This document shows positions 8,478-16,868 of a stretch of 64,000 nt of DNA, in pieces (the first letter of the stretch is position 1; each line of letters starts with the position of its first letter). Position numbers and translations under genes: made by a program. The DNA comes from Zavarzinia compransoris (GTDB taxonomy: Bacteria; Pseudomonadota; Alphaproteobacteria; Zavarziniales; Zavarziniaceae): contig NZ_QGLF01000008.1 in NCBI RefSeq assembly GCF_003173055.1, forward strand, positions 1 through 64,000, read 5' to 3'. The notes beneath the pieces were generated by a model, which worked only from the letters and a program-made list of their open reading frames with translations, ran no database searches and had not been told where the DNA came from.

Positions 8478-8500
8478 GTAATTTAACAGCGTAAAGTTAC
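8478..8500. promoter_or_regulatory. candidate TetR operator palindrome
   Basis: An imperfect 23-bp inverted repeat centred on base 8489, outer arms GTAATTTAACA and GTTAC with 8 of 11 positions pairing. It lies in the 68-bp gap between the divergent tetR-type gene and the RND adaptor, just upstream of the adaptor's CGGAGG ribosome site (8511-8516). Size and position fit a TetR-family operator covering the promoter. Confidence 0.5.
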
Positions 8501-8521
8501 CACCGTTAACCGGAGGCGATC

Positions 8522-9637
8522 ATGCGCCCCTTCACCACCTCCAAGGGCTTGACCCTGCCTGGGCTGAACCTGTTGGCGCTGACGCTGGCCGCCGTTGCCG
8601 GCCTTGCGGCTTTCCCGCCGCTCGCCGCCCGTGCCGAAACCGCGCCGGTCGAACAGCCGGCCCGGCCGGTGGCGGCGGCGACGGTGGAACGGGCGGCCGA
8701 TGCCGCCGACATCCGGGGTTCCGGCCTCGTCGCCTACAAGCGCGAGGTGGTGCTGTCGTTCAAGATCGGCGGCGTGGTCCAGGCTTTCGCGGTCGATGTC
8801 GGCGATCAGGTCGCCGCCGGCCAGACCCTGGCGACCCTCGACACCGGCGAGATCGACGCCCAATGGCGCGAGGCCGACGCGAATGTGGAAAAGGCCCGGC
8901 GCGACGTCGCCCGGCTGTCCCCCCTGGTCGGCAGCGGCTTCGCTTCCCAGGCCAGGCTCGACGATGCCCGCACCGCCCTGCAGATGGCGATCGCCGGGCG
9001 CGACACCGTGGCCTTCAACCGCGGCCTGGCCGTGATCAAGGCGCCGGCCGGCGGCGTGATCCTGTCGCGCGATGTCGAAAGCGGCCAGATCGTGCCGGCC
9101 GGCCTCGGCGTGCTCGCCCTCGGCGATATCGAGTCCGGCCGGGTGGTGAAGGTCGGCATCGCCGACCGCGACGTGGTGAAGCTCCGCCTCGGCGACGGCG
9201 CTTCCGTCCGCCTGCCCGGGATCGAGGCCCCGGCCCGCGCCCATGTCACGCGCATCGCGCCGAAGGGCGATCCGCGCACCGGCGCCTTCGTGGTCGAACT
9301 GGCCCTTGATGACACCAGTCTCCAGGTGCCCTCGGGGCTGGTCGCCGATGTCGCGATCCGGCCGCAAGGGGCGGCGGAATCGAAAGTGGTGATGATCCCC
9401 GCCTCGGCCGTGCTCGAAGGCTTCGGCGCCGAGGGCAGCGTCTTCGTCGTCGACCGCAAGACGTCCACGGTCTCGCGGCGCCGGGTCGTCTTCGGCCCGC
9501 TCGCGGGCGAGAATGTCACCATCCGCAGCGGCCTGGAGCCGGGCGAGCAGGTGGTGTCCGCCGGTGCCGGCTACCTGCGCGAGGGCGACAGGGTGCTGGT
9601 CACCGATCAGGTCGCGCTGCGCGGCGGCACGCGCTGA
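8522..9637 (+). CDS. RND efflux periplasmic adaptor subunit (membrane fusion protein)
   Basis: A 371-residue HlyD/AcrA-type adaptor. It has an N-terminal signal peptide (LLALTLAAVAGLAAFPPLAARA), a lipoyl half-motif (VVLSFKIGGVVQAFAV) and a short helical hairpin (about residues 115-170). The second lipoyl half is AVIKAPAGGVILSRDVESG, followed by beta-barrel and membrane-proximal domains. There is no lipobox Cys, so it is probably not lipidated. It bridges the inner-membrane pump encoded 14 bases downstream to an outer-membrane channel not present here. Start ATG 8522 has CGGAGG five bases upstream. Confidence 0.92.
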   Translation: MRPFTTSKGLTLPGLNLLALTLAAVAGLAAFPPLAARAETAPVEQPARPVAAATVERAADAADIRGSGLVAYKREVVLSFKIGGVVQAFAVDVGDQVAAGQTLATLDTGEIDAQWREADANVEKARRDVARLSPLVGSGFASQARLDDARTALQMAIAGRDTVAFNRGLAVIKAPAGGVILSRDVESGQIVPAGLGVLALGDIESGRVVKVGIADRDVVKLRLGDGASVRLPGIEAPARAHVTRIAPKGDPRTGAFVVELALDDTSLQVPSGLVADVAIRPQGAAESKVVMIPASAVLEGFGAEGSVFVVDRKTSTVSRRRVVFGPLAGENVTIRSGLEPGEQVVSAGAGYLREGDRVLVTDQVALRGGTR

Positions 9638-9651
9638 ACGAGGGCGGGGTC

Positions 9652-12600
9652 ATGGGGGCTATCGGCGCATTCTCTGTCCGGCAGTGGCAGTTCACCCTGG
9701 TGCTTTTCGCCATGCTGGCGGCCATGGGGGTGTCGTCCCTCATGTCGATCCCGCGGGCGGAGGACCCGAATTTCCCGACCCCCATCGTCTCGGTGGTCGC
9801 GGTCATGCCGGGCGCCGATCCGCTCGACATGGAAAAACTGGTCACCGACCCGATCGAGGACGCGGTTTCGGCCCTCGACGATATCGACAAGATCGAATCC
9901 AAGTCCCGCGACGGCGCCGCCAACATCATCGTCCATTTCGAATGGGGCTCGGACACCGAACGGAAATTCGACCAGGTGGTGCGCGAGATCAACGCGATCC
10001 GCGGCACGCTGCCCGATGGCCTCGTCCGTCTCGACATCAAGAAGATCGAGACCAGCATGACCAATTTCGTGCAGGTGGCGCTGGTCTCGGACACCGCGTC
10101 CTTGCGGGAACTCGAGGAGCGCGGCCGCGTCCTCAAGGACATGCTGGACCGGGTCGACGGCGTGCGCGAGACCGAATTGTGGGGCGAGCCCCGGACCGAG
10201 GTCCGCGTCGCCCTGGACCTCGGCCGTCTCGCCGCCCTCGGCCTGCCCGCCTCCGCCGTCGCCGATGCCCTGAAGGCGGAAGGCGCCAGCGTGCCGATCG
10301 GCGCCGTCCATGCCGGCGCCCGGCGCTTCAACGTCAAGGCGACGGGCGATTTCAAGTCGCTCGAAGATGTCGCCAACACGGTGGTCGCCAGCCATGACGG
10401 CACGGTGGTCAAGGTCGGCGACGTCGCCAAAGTGTCGTGGTCGGCGGACGAGCCCAACCACGTCACCCGCTACAACGGCAAGCCGGCGGTCTTCGTCACG
10501 GCGAACCAGAAGGACGGCCAGAACATCTTCCAGATGCGGGACGCGATCTATGTCCTGCTCGACCAGTTCGAGGCCGACCTGCCCGCCAACGTCAAGCTGG
10601 AGCGCGGCTTCGACCAGTCGGTCTCGGTGACGCACCGCCTGTCCAACCTGTTCCGCGATTTCGCCATCGCCCTCGGCCTCGTCCTCATCACCCTGCTGCC
10701 GCTCGGCTTCCGGGCCTCGATCGTGGTCATGCTGTCGATCCCGCTGTCGCTGGCGATCGGCGTCTTCGCCCTGCATCTGTCGGGTTTCTCGCTGAACCAA
10801 TTGTCGATCGCGGGCTTCGTCCTGGCGCTCGGCCTGCTGGTCGACGATTCGATCGTGGTGACCGAGAATATCGCGCGCCACCTGCGCGCGGGCATGGACC
10901 GCACCCGGGCGGCGGTTTCCGGCACCAACCAGATCGCGGTCGCCGTCGTCGGCTGCACCGCCACCCTGATGCTGGCCTTCGTGCCCCTGCTGTTCCTGCC
11001 GGAAGGGGCGGGGAAATTCATCCGCTCCCTGCCGGTCTCGGTGCTCTATACGGTGGCGGCGTCGCTGTTCGTCTCGCTCACCATCATTCCCTTCCTGGCC
11101 AGCCGGATCCTGTCGCGGCACGAGGATCCGGAGGGCAACGTCCTCCTGCGCGGGATCATGAAGGGCATCCATCTCGTCTACCGGCCGCTGCTGCATGTCG
11201 CCCTCGGGCGGCCGCTGGTCACCTGCCTGATCGCGGCGGCGCTGTTCGCCGGCTCGATCATGCTGATCCCGCGGATCGGCTTCTCCCTGTTCCCGCCGGC
11301 GGATTCGCGCCAGTTCGTCATCGACGTCGACCTGCCGGACGGCGCGCCGCTGGCGGAAACCGATGCCGCCGTCCGCTTCGTCGAACGCGAGGCGGCGGCG
11401 ACCCCGGGGGTGCGCTGGGTGATGTCCAATGCCGGCCACGGCAATCCGCGCATCTTCTACAACGTCATCCCGCGCGAGGACGACCCGACCCACGGCGCCG
11501 TCTTCGTCGAACTCGACCATTGGGACGCCCGCACCGGCCCCGCCGTGATCGACGAGCTGCGCGCCCGGCTGGACCGCTATCCCGGCACCCAGATGGTGGT
11601 GCGCATCTTCCAGAACGGCCCGCCGATCGAGGCGCCCGTCGCCATGCGCATCACCGGCCCCAGCCTGGACGAACTGAAGCTCCTGGCCGCCCAGATGACC
11701 CGGATCATCGAGGGCACGCCCGGCACCCGCGACGTGGTCAACCCCTTGCGCCTCGACCGCACCGACCTCAACCTCGGCGTCGATACCGAGAAGGCGGGGG
11801 TGCTGGGCGTGCCCGCCGGCGCCATCGACCGGGTGGTGCGCCTCGCCCTCGGCGGCGAGCAGGTGGCGAGCTTCCGCGAGGCCGACGGCGACGATTTCCC
11901 GGTCGTGGTGCGCGCCCCCCTTGGCGCGCGGCACGAACTGGACGCGCTCGGCGCCATCTATGTCCCGACCGCGGCCGGCGCCACCCCGCTGGCCAGCGTC
12001 ACCAACCCGCATTTCGAGGCGGGCCCGGCGCGTATCGACCGTTTCGACCGCGAACGCTCGGTCACCATCACCGCCTTCACCATGACCGGCTTCAACACCG
12101 AGCGGGTGACGGCGGAAATCATGGCCACCCTGCGCAGCGACCTGCAACTGCCGCCCGGCTACCGCCTGGAAATGGGCGGCGAGGCCGAGGCCCGGCAGAA
12201 GAGTTTCGCCGGCCTGTCCAATGCGGTGCTGATCGCGGTCTTCGGCATCGTCGCCGTGCTGATTCTCGAGTTCCGCAGCTTCTCGTCGACCGCGGTGGTC
12301 GCCGGGGTCATCCCGCTCGGGATCATCGGCGGCATCCTGGCGCTTTACCTCACCGGCTATACGCTCAGCTTCACCGCCGTCGTCGGCTTCATCGCCCTGA
12401 TCGGCATCGAGATCAAGAATTCGATCCTGCTGGTCGATTTCACCACCCAGTTGCGGCGCCAGGGCCTCGGCCTCAAGGAGGCGATCGAGCAGGCGGGCGA
12501 GATCCGCTTCCTGCCCGTGCTGCTGACCTCCATGACCGCGGTCGGCGGCCTGATGCCGCTGGCGGTCGAGGGTTCGGGGCTCTATTCGCCGCTGGCGATC

Positions 12601-12738
12601 TCGATCATCGGCGGCCTCGTCACCTCGACCTTCCTGTCGCGGCTGGTGACGCCGGCGATGTATCTGCTGCTGGCGCCGAAGCACTTGCCGGCGGACGAGA
12701 TGGAGCCGGGTGCCCTCACGCCGGCGGCAGGGGAATGA
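9652..12738 (+). CDS. efflux RND transporter permease subunit
   Basis: A 1028-residue AcrB/MexB-class proton-driven pump with the standard two halves. TM1 is in the first 30 residues and a large periplasmic loop follows. TM2-TM6 include GLLVDDSIVVTENI (residues about 395-410), the usual proton-relay Asp region. A second loop and TM8-TM12 include IALIGIEIKNSILLVDF. Length is typical. It forms an operon with the adaptor and is probably repressed by the divergent TetR protein. Its last 23 bases overlap the convergent pirin gene. Substrate is unknown; no outer-membrane TolC-type gene is nearby. Confidence 0.95.
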   Translation: MGAIGAFSVRQWQFTLVLFAMLAAMGVSSLMSIPRAEDPNFPTPIVSVVAVMPGADPLDMEKLVTDPIEDAVSALDDIDKIESKSRDGAANIIVHFEWGSDTERKFDQVVREINAIRGTLPDGLVRLDIKKIETSMTNFVQVALVSDTASLRELEERGRVLKDMLDRVDGVRETELWGEPRTEVRVALDLGRLAALGLPASAVADALKAEGASVPIGAVHAGARRFNVKATGDFKSLEDVANTVVASHDGTVVKVGDVAKVSWSADEPNHVTRYNGKPAVFVTANQKDGQNIFQMRDAIYVLLDQFEADLPANVKLERGFDQSVSVTHRLSNLFRDFAIALGLVLITLLPLGFRASIVVMLSIPLSLAIGVFALHLSGFSLNQLSIAGFVLALGLLVDDSIVVTENIARHLRAGMDRTRAAVSGTNQIAVAVVGCTATLMLAFVPLLFLPEGAGKFIRSLPVSVLYTVAASLFVSLTIIPFLASRILSRHEDPEGNVLLRGIMKGIHLVYRPLLHVALGRPLVTCLIAAALFAGSIMLIPRIGFSLFPPADSRQFVIDVDLPDGAPLAETDAAVRFVEREAAATPGVRWVMSNAGHGNPRIFYNVIPREDDPTHGAVFVELDHWDARTGPAVIDELRARLDRYPGTQMVVRIFQNGPPIEAPVAMRITGPSLDELKLLAAQMTRIIEGTPGTRDVVNPLRLDRTDLNLGVDTEKAGVLGVPAGAIDRVVRLALGGEQVASFREADGDDFPVVVRAPLGARHELDALGAIYVPTAAGATPLASVTNPHFEAGPARIDRFDRERSVTITAFTMTGFNTERVTAEIMATLRSDLQLPPGYRLEMGGEAEARQKSFAGLSNAVLIAVFGIVAVLILEFRSFSSTAVVAGVIPLGIIGGILALYLTGYTLSFTAVVGFIALIGIEIKNSILLVDFTTQLRRQGLGLKEAIEQAGEIRFLPVLLTSMTAVGGLMPLAVEGSGLYSPLAISIIGGLVTSTFLSRLVTPAMYLLLAPKHLPADEMEPGALTPAAGE

Positions 12739-13582
12739 ATTCGGTCTCGCCCGGGACCTGGGGGAAGCGGCCGGCCTGCCAGTCGTCCCGCGCCCGGGCG
12801 ATCCGGTCGCGGTCGGAGGAGACGAAGTTCCAGTTGATGTGGCGTTCGCCGTCCAGGGGCTCGCCGCCCAGGATCATGACGGTGGCGCCGGTTTCCGCCC
12901 GCAGCGCCACCCGGGCGCCGGGCACGAAGACCGGCAGCTGGCCGACCCCGTATTCGGCGCCGTCGATGGTGACGCAGCCCTCGGCGACATAGGCCGCCCG
13001 TTCGGCATAAGTCTCCGGCACCTCGATCACGGTGCCGGGGTCGAGCTTCGCCTCGACGTAGAACAGGGGCGAGGGCGTTTCCAGCGGCGAGGTGGCGCCG
13101 AAGGCGGTGCCGGCGATCACGGTCAGCCGCGCGCCGGGCTCGTGGACGACCGGCAGCACGCCCTGGCCGACATGGCTGAAGAAGGGCTCGCTCTCTTCGA
13201 GATGCTTCGGCAGGGCGACCCAGGCCTGCATGCCGTGCAGATGGACGAGGCCGCCGTCCTCCGGCATGCGTTCGGAATGGGTGATGGCCTTGCCGGCGTT
13301 CATCCAGTTCAATTCGCCGGGGCGGATCGGCTGGACCGAGCCCAGGCTGTCCCGATGCATGATCACGCCCGAGAACAGCCAGGTGACGGTGGCCAGCCCG
13401 ATATGGGGGTGGGGCCGGACGTCGGCGATGCCGCGCGGCCCCGCATCCACCGGCCCCATATGGTCGAGGAAGACGAAGGGGCCGACATGGCGCCGCACCG
13501 CATGGGGCAGGATGCGCTTGATGACGAGGCCGGGCGCCAGCTCGCGCTCGCGCCCTTCGATCACCAGTTCGGTCACGCTCAT
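12716..13582 (-). CDS. pirin family protein
   Basis: A 288-residue bicupin protein. The N-terminal cupin shows the pirin iron-site pattern GPFVFLDHMGP and HPHIGLATVTW followed by HRDSLG, with His and Glu ligands in line with pirin/YhhW. The C-terminal half (VILGGEPLDGERHINWNFVSS) matches the pirin C-terminal domain. Bacterial pirins include quercetinases and redox-sensing cofactors. It lies just upstream in sequence of the nitroreductase (18 bases between them, same strand), so the two are likely cotranscribed from the nitroreductase promoter. Confidence 0.92.
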   Translation of the reverse strand: MSVTELVIEGRERELAPGLVIKRILPHAVRRHVGPFVFLDHMGPVDAGPRGIADVRPHPHIGLATVTWLFSGVIMHRDSLGSVQPIRPGELNWMNAGKAITHSERMPEDGGLVHLHGMQAWVALPKHLEESEPFFSHVGQGVLPVVHEPGARLTVIAGTAFGATSPLETPSPLFYVEAKLDPGTVIEVPETYAERAAYVAEGCVTIDGAEYGVGQLPVFVPGARVALRAETGATVMILGGEPLDGERHINWNFVSSDRDRIARARDDWQAGRFPQVPGETEFIPLPPA

Positions 13583-13600
13583 CCTGCTCTCTCCCTTCGG

Positions 13601-14272
13601 TCAGTCGCCCAGGAAGGTGGTGAAGTCTTCCAGGGGCGCGCGTTCGCTGCGGAAATGATTGATCGGGTTGCCGTCGTCGCGATAGCCGAGCGAGATCCCG
13701 GCGAACAGCATCAGAGTGTCGGGCAGCTTCAGATGGGTGCCAAGCGTCTTGTGCCAGATTGCCCAGGCTTCCTGGGCGCAGGTGTCGAGACCATGCTCGC
13801 GCGCCAGCAGCATGACCGATTGCATGAACATGCCGAGGTCGGCCCATTGGCCCGGCTGCATCTGGCGGTCGATCGAGAAGAACAGGGCGGCCGGGGCGCC
13901 GAAGAATTCGAAATTGCGGGCGAACTGCATCAGGCGGCCGAATTTGTTGTCGCGGGCGATGCCGATCGCCTCGTAAAGCTGCTCGCCCACCCGGAAGCGG
14001 CGGGTGCGATAGGGCTCGGTCAGGTTCGGGGGATAGATCTGGTATTCGGTGCCCTCGCCGGCGGTCGAATCGGCCAGCCGGGCCTTGATGATCGCCTTCA
14101 CCTCGTCGAGCGCCGCCCCGGTGACGACATGGACATGCCAGGGCTGGAGATTCCCGCCCGAGGGGCTTCGCTTCGCGCCTTCGAGAATAGCCCTGATCGT
14201 CGCCACGGGGACGGGCGCCGGCAGAAAGGCGCGGACGGACAAACGGCTGTCCAGCGCTTCGGACACTTTCAT
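13601..14272 (-). CDS. nitroreductase family protein
   Basis: A 223-residue FMN-dependent NAD(P)H oxidoreductase. The FMN phosphate-binding motif is DSRLSVRAFLP near the N-terminus, then RSPSGGNLQPWHV, and the C-terminal LGYRDDGNPINHFRSERAP is the usual active-site closing segment. It is the first gene of a probable two-gene unit with pirin. A LiuR-like ACGT motif lies 33-54 bases upstream of its start and could place it under a MerR-family regulator of branched-chain or acyl-CoA metabolism. Confidence 0.93.
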   Translation of the reverse strand: MKVSEALDSRLSVRAFLPAPVPVATIRAILEGAKRSPSGGNLQPWHVHVVTGAALDEVKAIIKARLADSTAGEGTEYQIYPPNLTEPYRTRRFRVGEQLYEAIGIARDNKFGRLMQFARNFEFFGAPAALFFSIDRQMQPGQWADLGMFMQSVMLLAREHGLDTCAQEAWAIWHKTLGTHLKLPDTLMLFAGISLGYRDDGNPINHFRSERAPLEDFTTFLGD

Positions 14273-14304
14273 TCTTCTTCTCTCCTCCCCGGAACGGTGC
14301 GGGT

Positions 14305-14326
14305 CTTTACGTTTACGTCAACGTAA
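14305..14326 (-). promoter_or_regulatory. LiuR-like (MerR family) operator upstream of nitroreductase
   Basis: Bases 14305-14326 contain three ACGT half-sites spaced six to seven bases apart (TTTACGTTTACGTCAACG and continuation), reading as TTACGTTGACGTAAACGTAA on the gene strand. This resembles the operator reported for LiuR-type MerR regulators of leucine/isovalerate catabolism in Proteobacteria. The site is A+T-rich relative to its surroundings and lies in the nitroreductase promoter. No MerR gene is in the window. Confidence 0.45.
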
Positions 14327-14364
14327 TGGGAAGGCGGCGGGCCGTCCATGCCCGCCTGCATCGT

Positions 14365-14871
14365 TCAGCGGGAAAAGGCCTGGACCTCGCCGTTCAGGAT
14401 CGACCACACCGTGTCGGGCTCGGCCTTGGGTCCGAGCAGGCCGGTCTCATGGCTGGTGCCGTCGGTCATGGTCACGCGAAAGCGCCGGCCGCCGGCCTCG
14501 CCCGCTTCGATCTCGGCGACATCGGCCGGCGCGGGCAGGCCGTGGCTGCGCAGGATCGTGGTATCCACCCGCTTGCCGTTCAGGGCCTGGGTGATGGTGA
14601 CGTCGAAACTGCGGTTGGCGGGATCGCCGCAGTCGAGGCTGCTGATGGTCATGAAGGGGGTGCCGTCCGCATTCGGATGGGCGACCGCCACCGTCTCGTC
14701 GCAGGTGGCATAGGCATAGATCGTCAGGCCGAAGCCGACCGCGGTCAGGCCCAGGGCGGGCACGCCCAGCAGCAGGAAGACATAGCGGTTCCAGGGGGCG
14801 GGCAGCATGGCCCGCGCCAGGAACGCCGCCAGCAGGGCAAAGCCGACGGCGACCAGCAGGGTCATCAGCAT
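14365..14871 (-). CDS. hypothetical membrane-anchored protein
   Basis: A 168-residue protein I do not recognise. Residues 1-20 and about 28-54 are two hydrophobic segments (LLVAVGFALLAAFLARAM; FLLLGVPALGLTAVGFGLTIY). They are followed by a soluble beta-rich domain with a Cys pair (C57 and C80) that could form a disulfide if periplasmic. It lies 16 bases downstream of the next minus-strand gene and may be cotranscribed with it. No catalytic motif is visible. Confidence 0.6.
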   Translation of the reverse strand: MLMTLLVAVGFALLAAFLARAMLPAPWNRYVFLLLGVPALGLTAVGFGLTIYAYATCDETVAVAHPNADGTPFMTISSLDCGDPANRSFDVTITQALNGKRVDTTILRSHGLPAPADVAEIEAGEAGGRRFRVTMTDGTSHETGLLGPKAEPDTVWSILNGEVQAFSR

Positions 14872-14887
14872 GGGGAGGGGACCGGTC

Positions 14888-15394
14888 TCAGACGGCGGGC
14901 TTGTAGGTGAGCGCGCGTTCCCGGTTGCGCTTGGCCGTTTCGGCGCATTCGCGGAAGACGGCGATCAGTTCGGGATCCTGAAGGTGGGGCAGGGCTTCCT
15001 GGAGCGTGGCCAGCAGCCAGTCCTGGCCGCGGGCGAAGAAGGCGACGCGGTCGGCCTTTTCCGGCAGGTCGATGGCGCGGTCGAAGAAGCCGCTGGTGGC
15101 GTCCGAGGGCTCGACCCCGCGGGCCTTCAGGATGCGCGAGAAATGCTGGATCGCCTTCGAGGCGTCGGACTGGATGTCCAGATACATGCCGCGGCGGTCC
15201 TGGCACGCGGCGCGGCAGGCGAAGACCGCGGCGACCTTGGCGCCGGCGCGGATGGACTCGATCAGCAGGTTGATCAGGGCGGCGAGTTCGGAGTCCGTCA
15301 GGGGCCCGTTGAAGTTCGGGGTCCGGAGGTCGCCGTCGGCGTCGACCGGCAGGTCCGAGACGCTGCCGGCGCGATGTCCTTTAGCTGCGGTCAC
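14888..15394 (-). CDS. hypothetical helical protein
   Basis: A 168-residue protein from a GTG at 15394 (starting MTAAKGHRAGS). The open frame continues upstream to 15598 but that part is compositionally unlike a protein, so GTG 15394 is preferred with modest confidence. The conserved-looking part is an all-helical region with DSELAALINLLIESIRAGAK, then two helices with acidic and aromatic residues (DLPEKADRVAFFARGQDWLL). The helix count suggests a ferritin-like or four-helix bundle fold, but no di-iron motif is clear. No function is assigned. Confidence 0.5.
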   Translation of the reverse strand: MTAAKGHRAGSVSDLPVDADGDLRTPNFNGPLTDSELAALINLLIESIRAGAKVAAVFACRAACQDRRGMYLDIQSDASKAIQHFSRILKARGVEPSDATSGFFDRAIDLPEKADRVAFFARGQDWLLATLQEALPHLQDPELIAVFRECAETAKRNRERALTYKPAV

Positions 15395-15737
15395 TTGGCT
15401 CGATTTCCCAGTTGATGCGGCGCACCCGGCAGGGGAAACGCCATTCTTCACGTAGTGCGCGGCAACGCCCGGCAGGCCGGGGGATGCGACCGCCGTTCGG
15501 CGGCGGGGCCCGACCCCATGCTGCACATCCGGGCGTGCGTCGTGCATGTCGCTTGCACTAAAGCACGAACCCGGCCCTGATCGAAGCCCGACAGTCATGC
15601 CCTGACCGAAGACCGCATATGCAGGCGAGCCGGGATGAGGTCGGCGCGGCCGTTTCCGCCGGCGATTTTCCCCGATGCGACAAATGGCCGGCGGGCCGGT
15701 CTTGACCTCCGAACCCGAACGGGGTCACTTGGCGGCC
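15395..15737. other. intergenic region between divergent genes, no feature recognised
   Basis: About 340 bases between the start of the minus-strand hypothetical and the SCO-family gene. It holds no supported gene, only out-of-frame open stretches. Both flanking promoters should lie here. I see no clear palindrome or -35/-10 pair. Confidence 0.5.
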
Positions 15738-16364
15738 ATGAAACACCGGAAGCCCATCCTCATCGCCCTCGCCCTGGTGGCGATCGCCGCCCTGACCTGG
15801 TTCGAACTGGGCCGTCTCGACCGGCGCGATCCCCTGCGGGAGACGGCGGGCGGCATCGGCCTGCCGCCGGACCATGAACTGGCCGGCGTCGTCGGCGGGC
15901 CCTTCGGCCTGATCGACGAGGACGGCAAGCCGGTGACGGAGAAAAGCTGGCCAGGCAAATACCTGCTGGTCTTCTTCGGCTTCACCTATTGCCCGGACGT
16001 CTGCCCGACCACCCTGGCCCAGATGACCGAAGTGCTGAAGGACCTGGGCCCGGCCGCCGACCGGATCCAGCCCCTGTTCATCACCGTCGATCCGGAACGG
16101 GACGGTGCGGCGGAACTGAAGAACTACACTTCGTCCTTCGATCCGCGCATCACCGGCCTGACCGGCGACCGCAGCCAGATCGACGCCGTGCTGAAGACCT
16201 ACCGGGGGGTGGCGCTGCGCCGGGGCGAGGGCGAGGATTACACCATGGACCATTCGACCCTGGTCTATCTGATGGGTCCCGACGGCCGCCTGAAGTGGAT
16301 CTTCGCCCACGACCTCGAACCGAAGGCTTTCGCCGACGGCCTGCGCAAGCTGATCGGCGGCTGA
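15738..16364 (+). CDS. SCO family protein (SCO1/SenC copper chaperone)
   Basis: A 208-residue membrane-anchored thioredoxin-fold protein. One N-terminal transmembrane segment (ILIALALVAIAALTWF) is followed by the periplasmic domain. The copper-binding motif is CPDVC in FTYCPDVCPTTLAQM, and the distal copper ligand His is in MDHSTLVYLM. The family delivers copper to the CuA site of cytochrome c oxidase. ATG 15738 is chosen because the membrane anchor begins directly after it; the open frame extends to 15675. It stands alone here without cox genes. Confidence 0.9.
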   Translation: MKHRKPILIALALVAIAALTWFELGRLDRRDPLRETAGGIGLPPDHELAGVVGGPFGLIDEDGKPVTEKSWPGKYLLVFFGFTYCPDVCPTTLAQMTEVLKDLGPAADRIQPLFITVDPERDGAAELKNYTSSFDPRITGLTGDRSQIDAVLKTYRGVALRRGEGEDYTMDHSTLVYLMGPDGRLKWIFAHDLEPKAFADGLRKLIGG

Positions 16365-16370
16365 GGGCTC

Positions 16371-16823
16371 TCAGGCCTCGGGCCAGAAATCTTCCGACAG
16401 GATGTGGTCGAGGGACCAGGGGCAGGTTTCGGGGAAGGCCGGCAGCGGCAGGTCGGTCTCCGCCGCCGCCGACAGGCGGGCACTGTCGTAGACCCGGGCG
16501 ATCGCTGCCGGCAGCAGGGCCTTCAGGCTCGGGTTGTCGCCCAGGTGATCGGCGATGTCGCGCCGCTGGATTCTGATGGTCAGGCGCCATGAGGTCGAGC
16601 GCCGTTCCGGCTGGTGCCGCCATTTCAGCAGATGGGCGAGTAATACGGTGAGGCGGCTCAGCAATTCGCGCTTTTCGCCCTTGCCCATGCTTTCGATTTC
16701 CTCGGCGATGTTTTCGATATCGGCGTCGGAAAGACGGCCGGCGCGCAGCAGCGCCGCCTGTTCATGGGCCCAGGCGTAGAAATCCCGCTCGTAAAGATCC
16801 GATTTCATGCGGGAGACGGGCAT
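16371..16823 (-). CDS. DUF29 domain-containing protein
   Basis: A 150-residue protein of the DUF29 family, common in cyanobacteria and Alphaproteobacteria. Diagnostic stretches are YERDFYAWAHEQAALLRAG, ENIAEEIESMGKGEKREL, and a C-terminal CPWSLDHILSEDFWPE. Its function is unknown. ATG 16823 has GGAG eleven bases upstream; a GTG at 16832 would leave too little room for a ribosome site. It sits between the SCO gene (convergent, 6 bases) and folC. Confidence 0.88.
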   Translation of the reverse strand: MPVSRMKSDLYERDFYAWAHEQAALLRAGRLSDADIENIAEEIESMGKGEKRELLSRLTVLLAHLLKWRHQPERRSTSWRLTIRIQRRDIADHLGDNPSLKALLPAAIARVYDSARLSAAAETDLPLPAFPETCPWSLDHILSEDFWPEA

Positions 16824-16868
16824 GGCCTGCACTTCTCCTTGGCGGCAACCGAAGAGAAATTTACCCCT

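Noticed and set aside
9607-12684. Long minus-strand open frame of over 1000 codons opposite the RND permease
   Set aside because: It has shadow composition (His/Gln/Arg/Asp/Gly-rich) with no domain motif and is produced by the high third-position G+C of the real permease gene.
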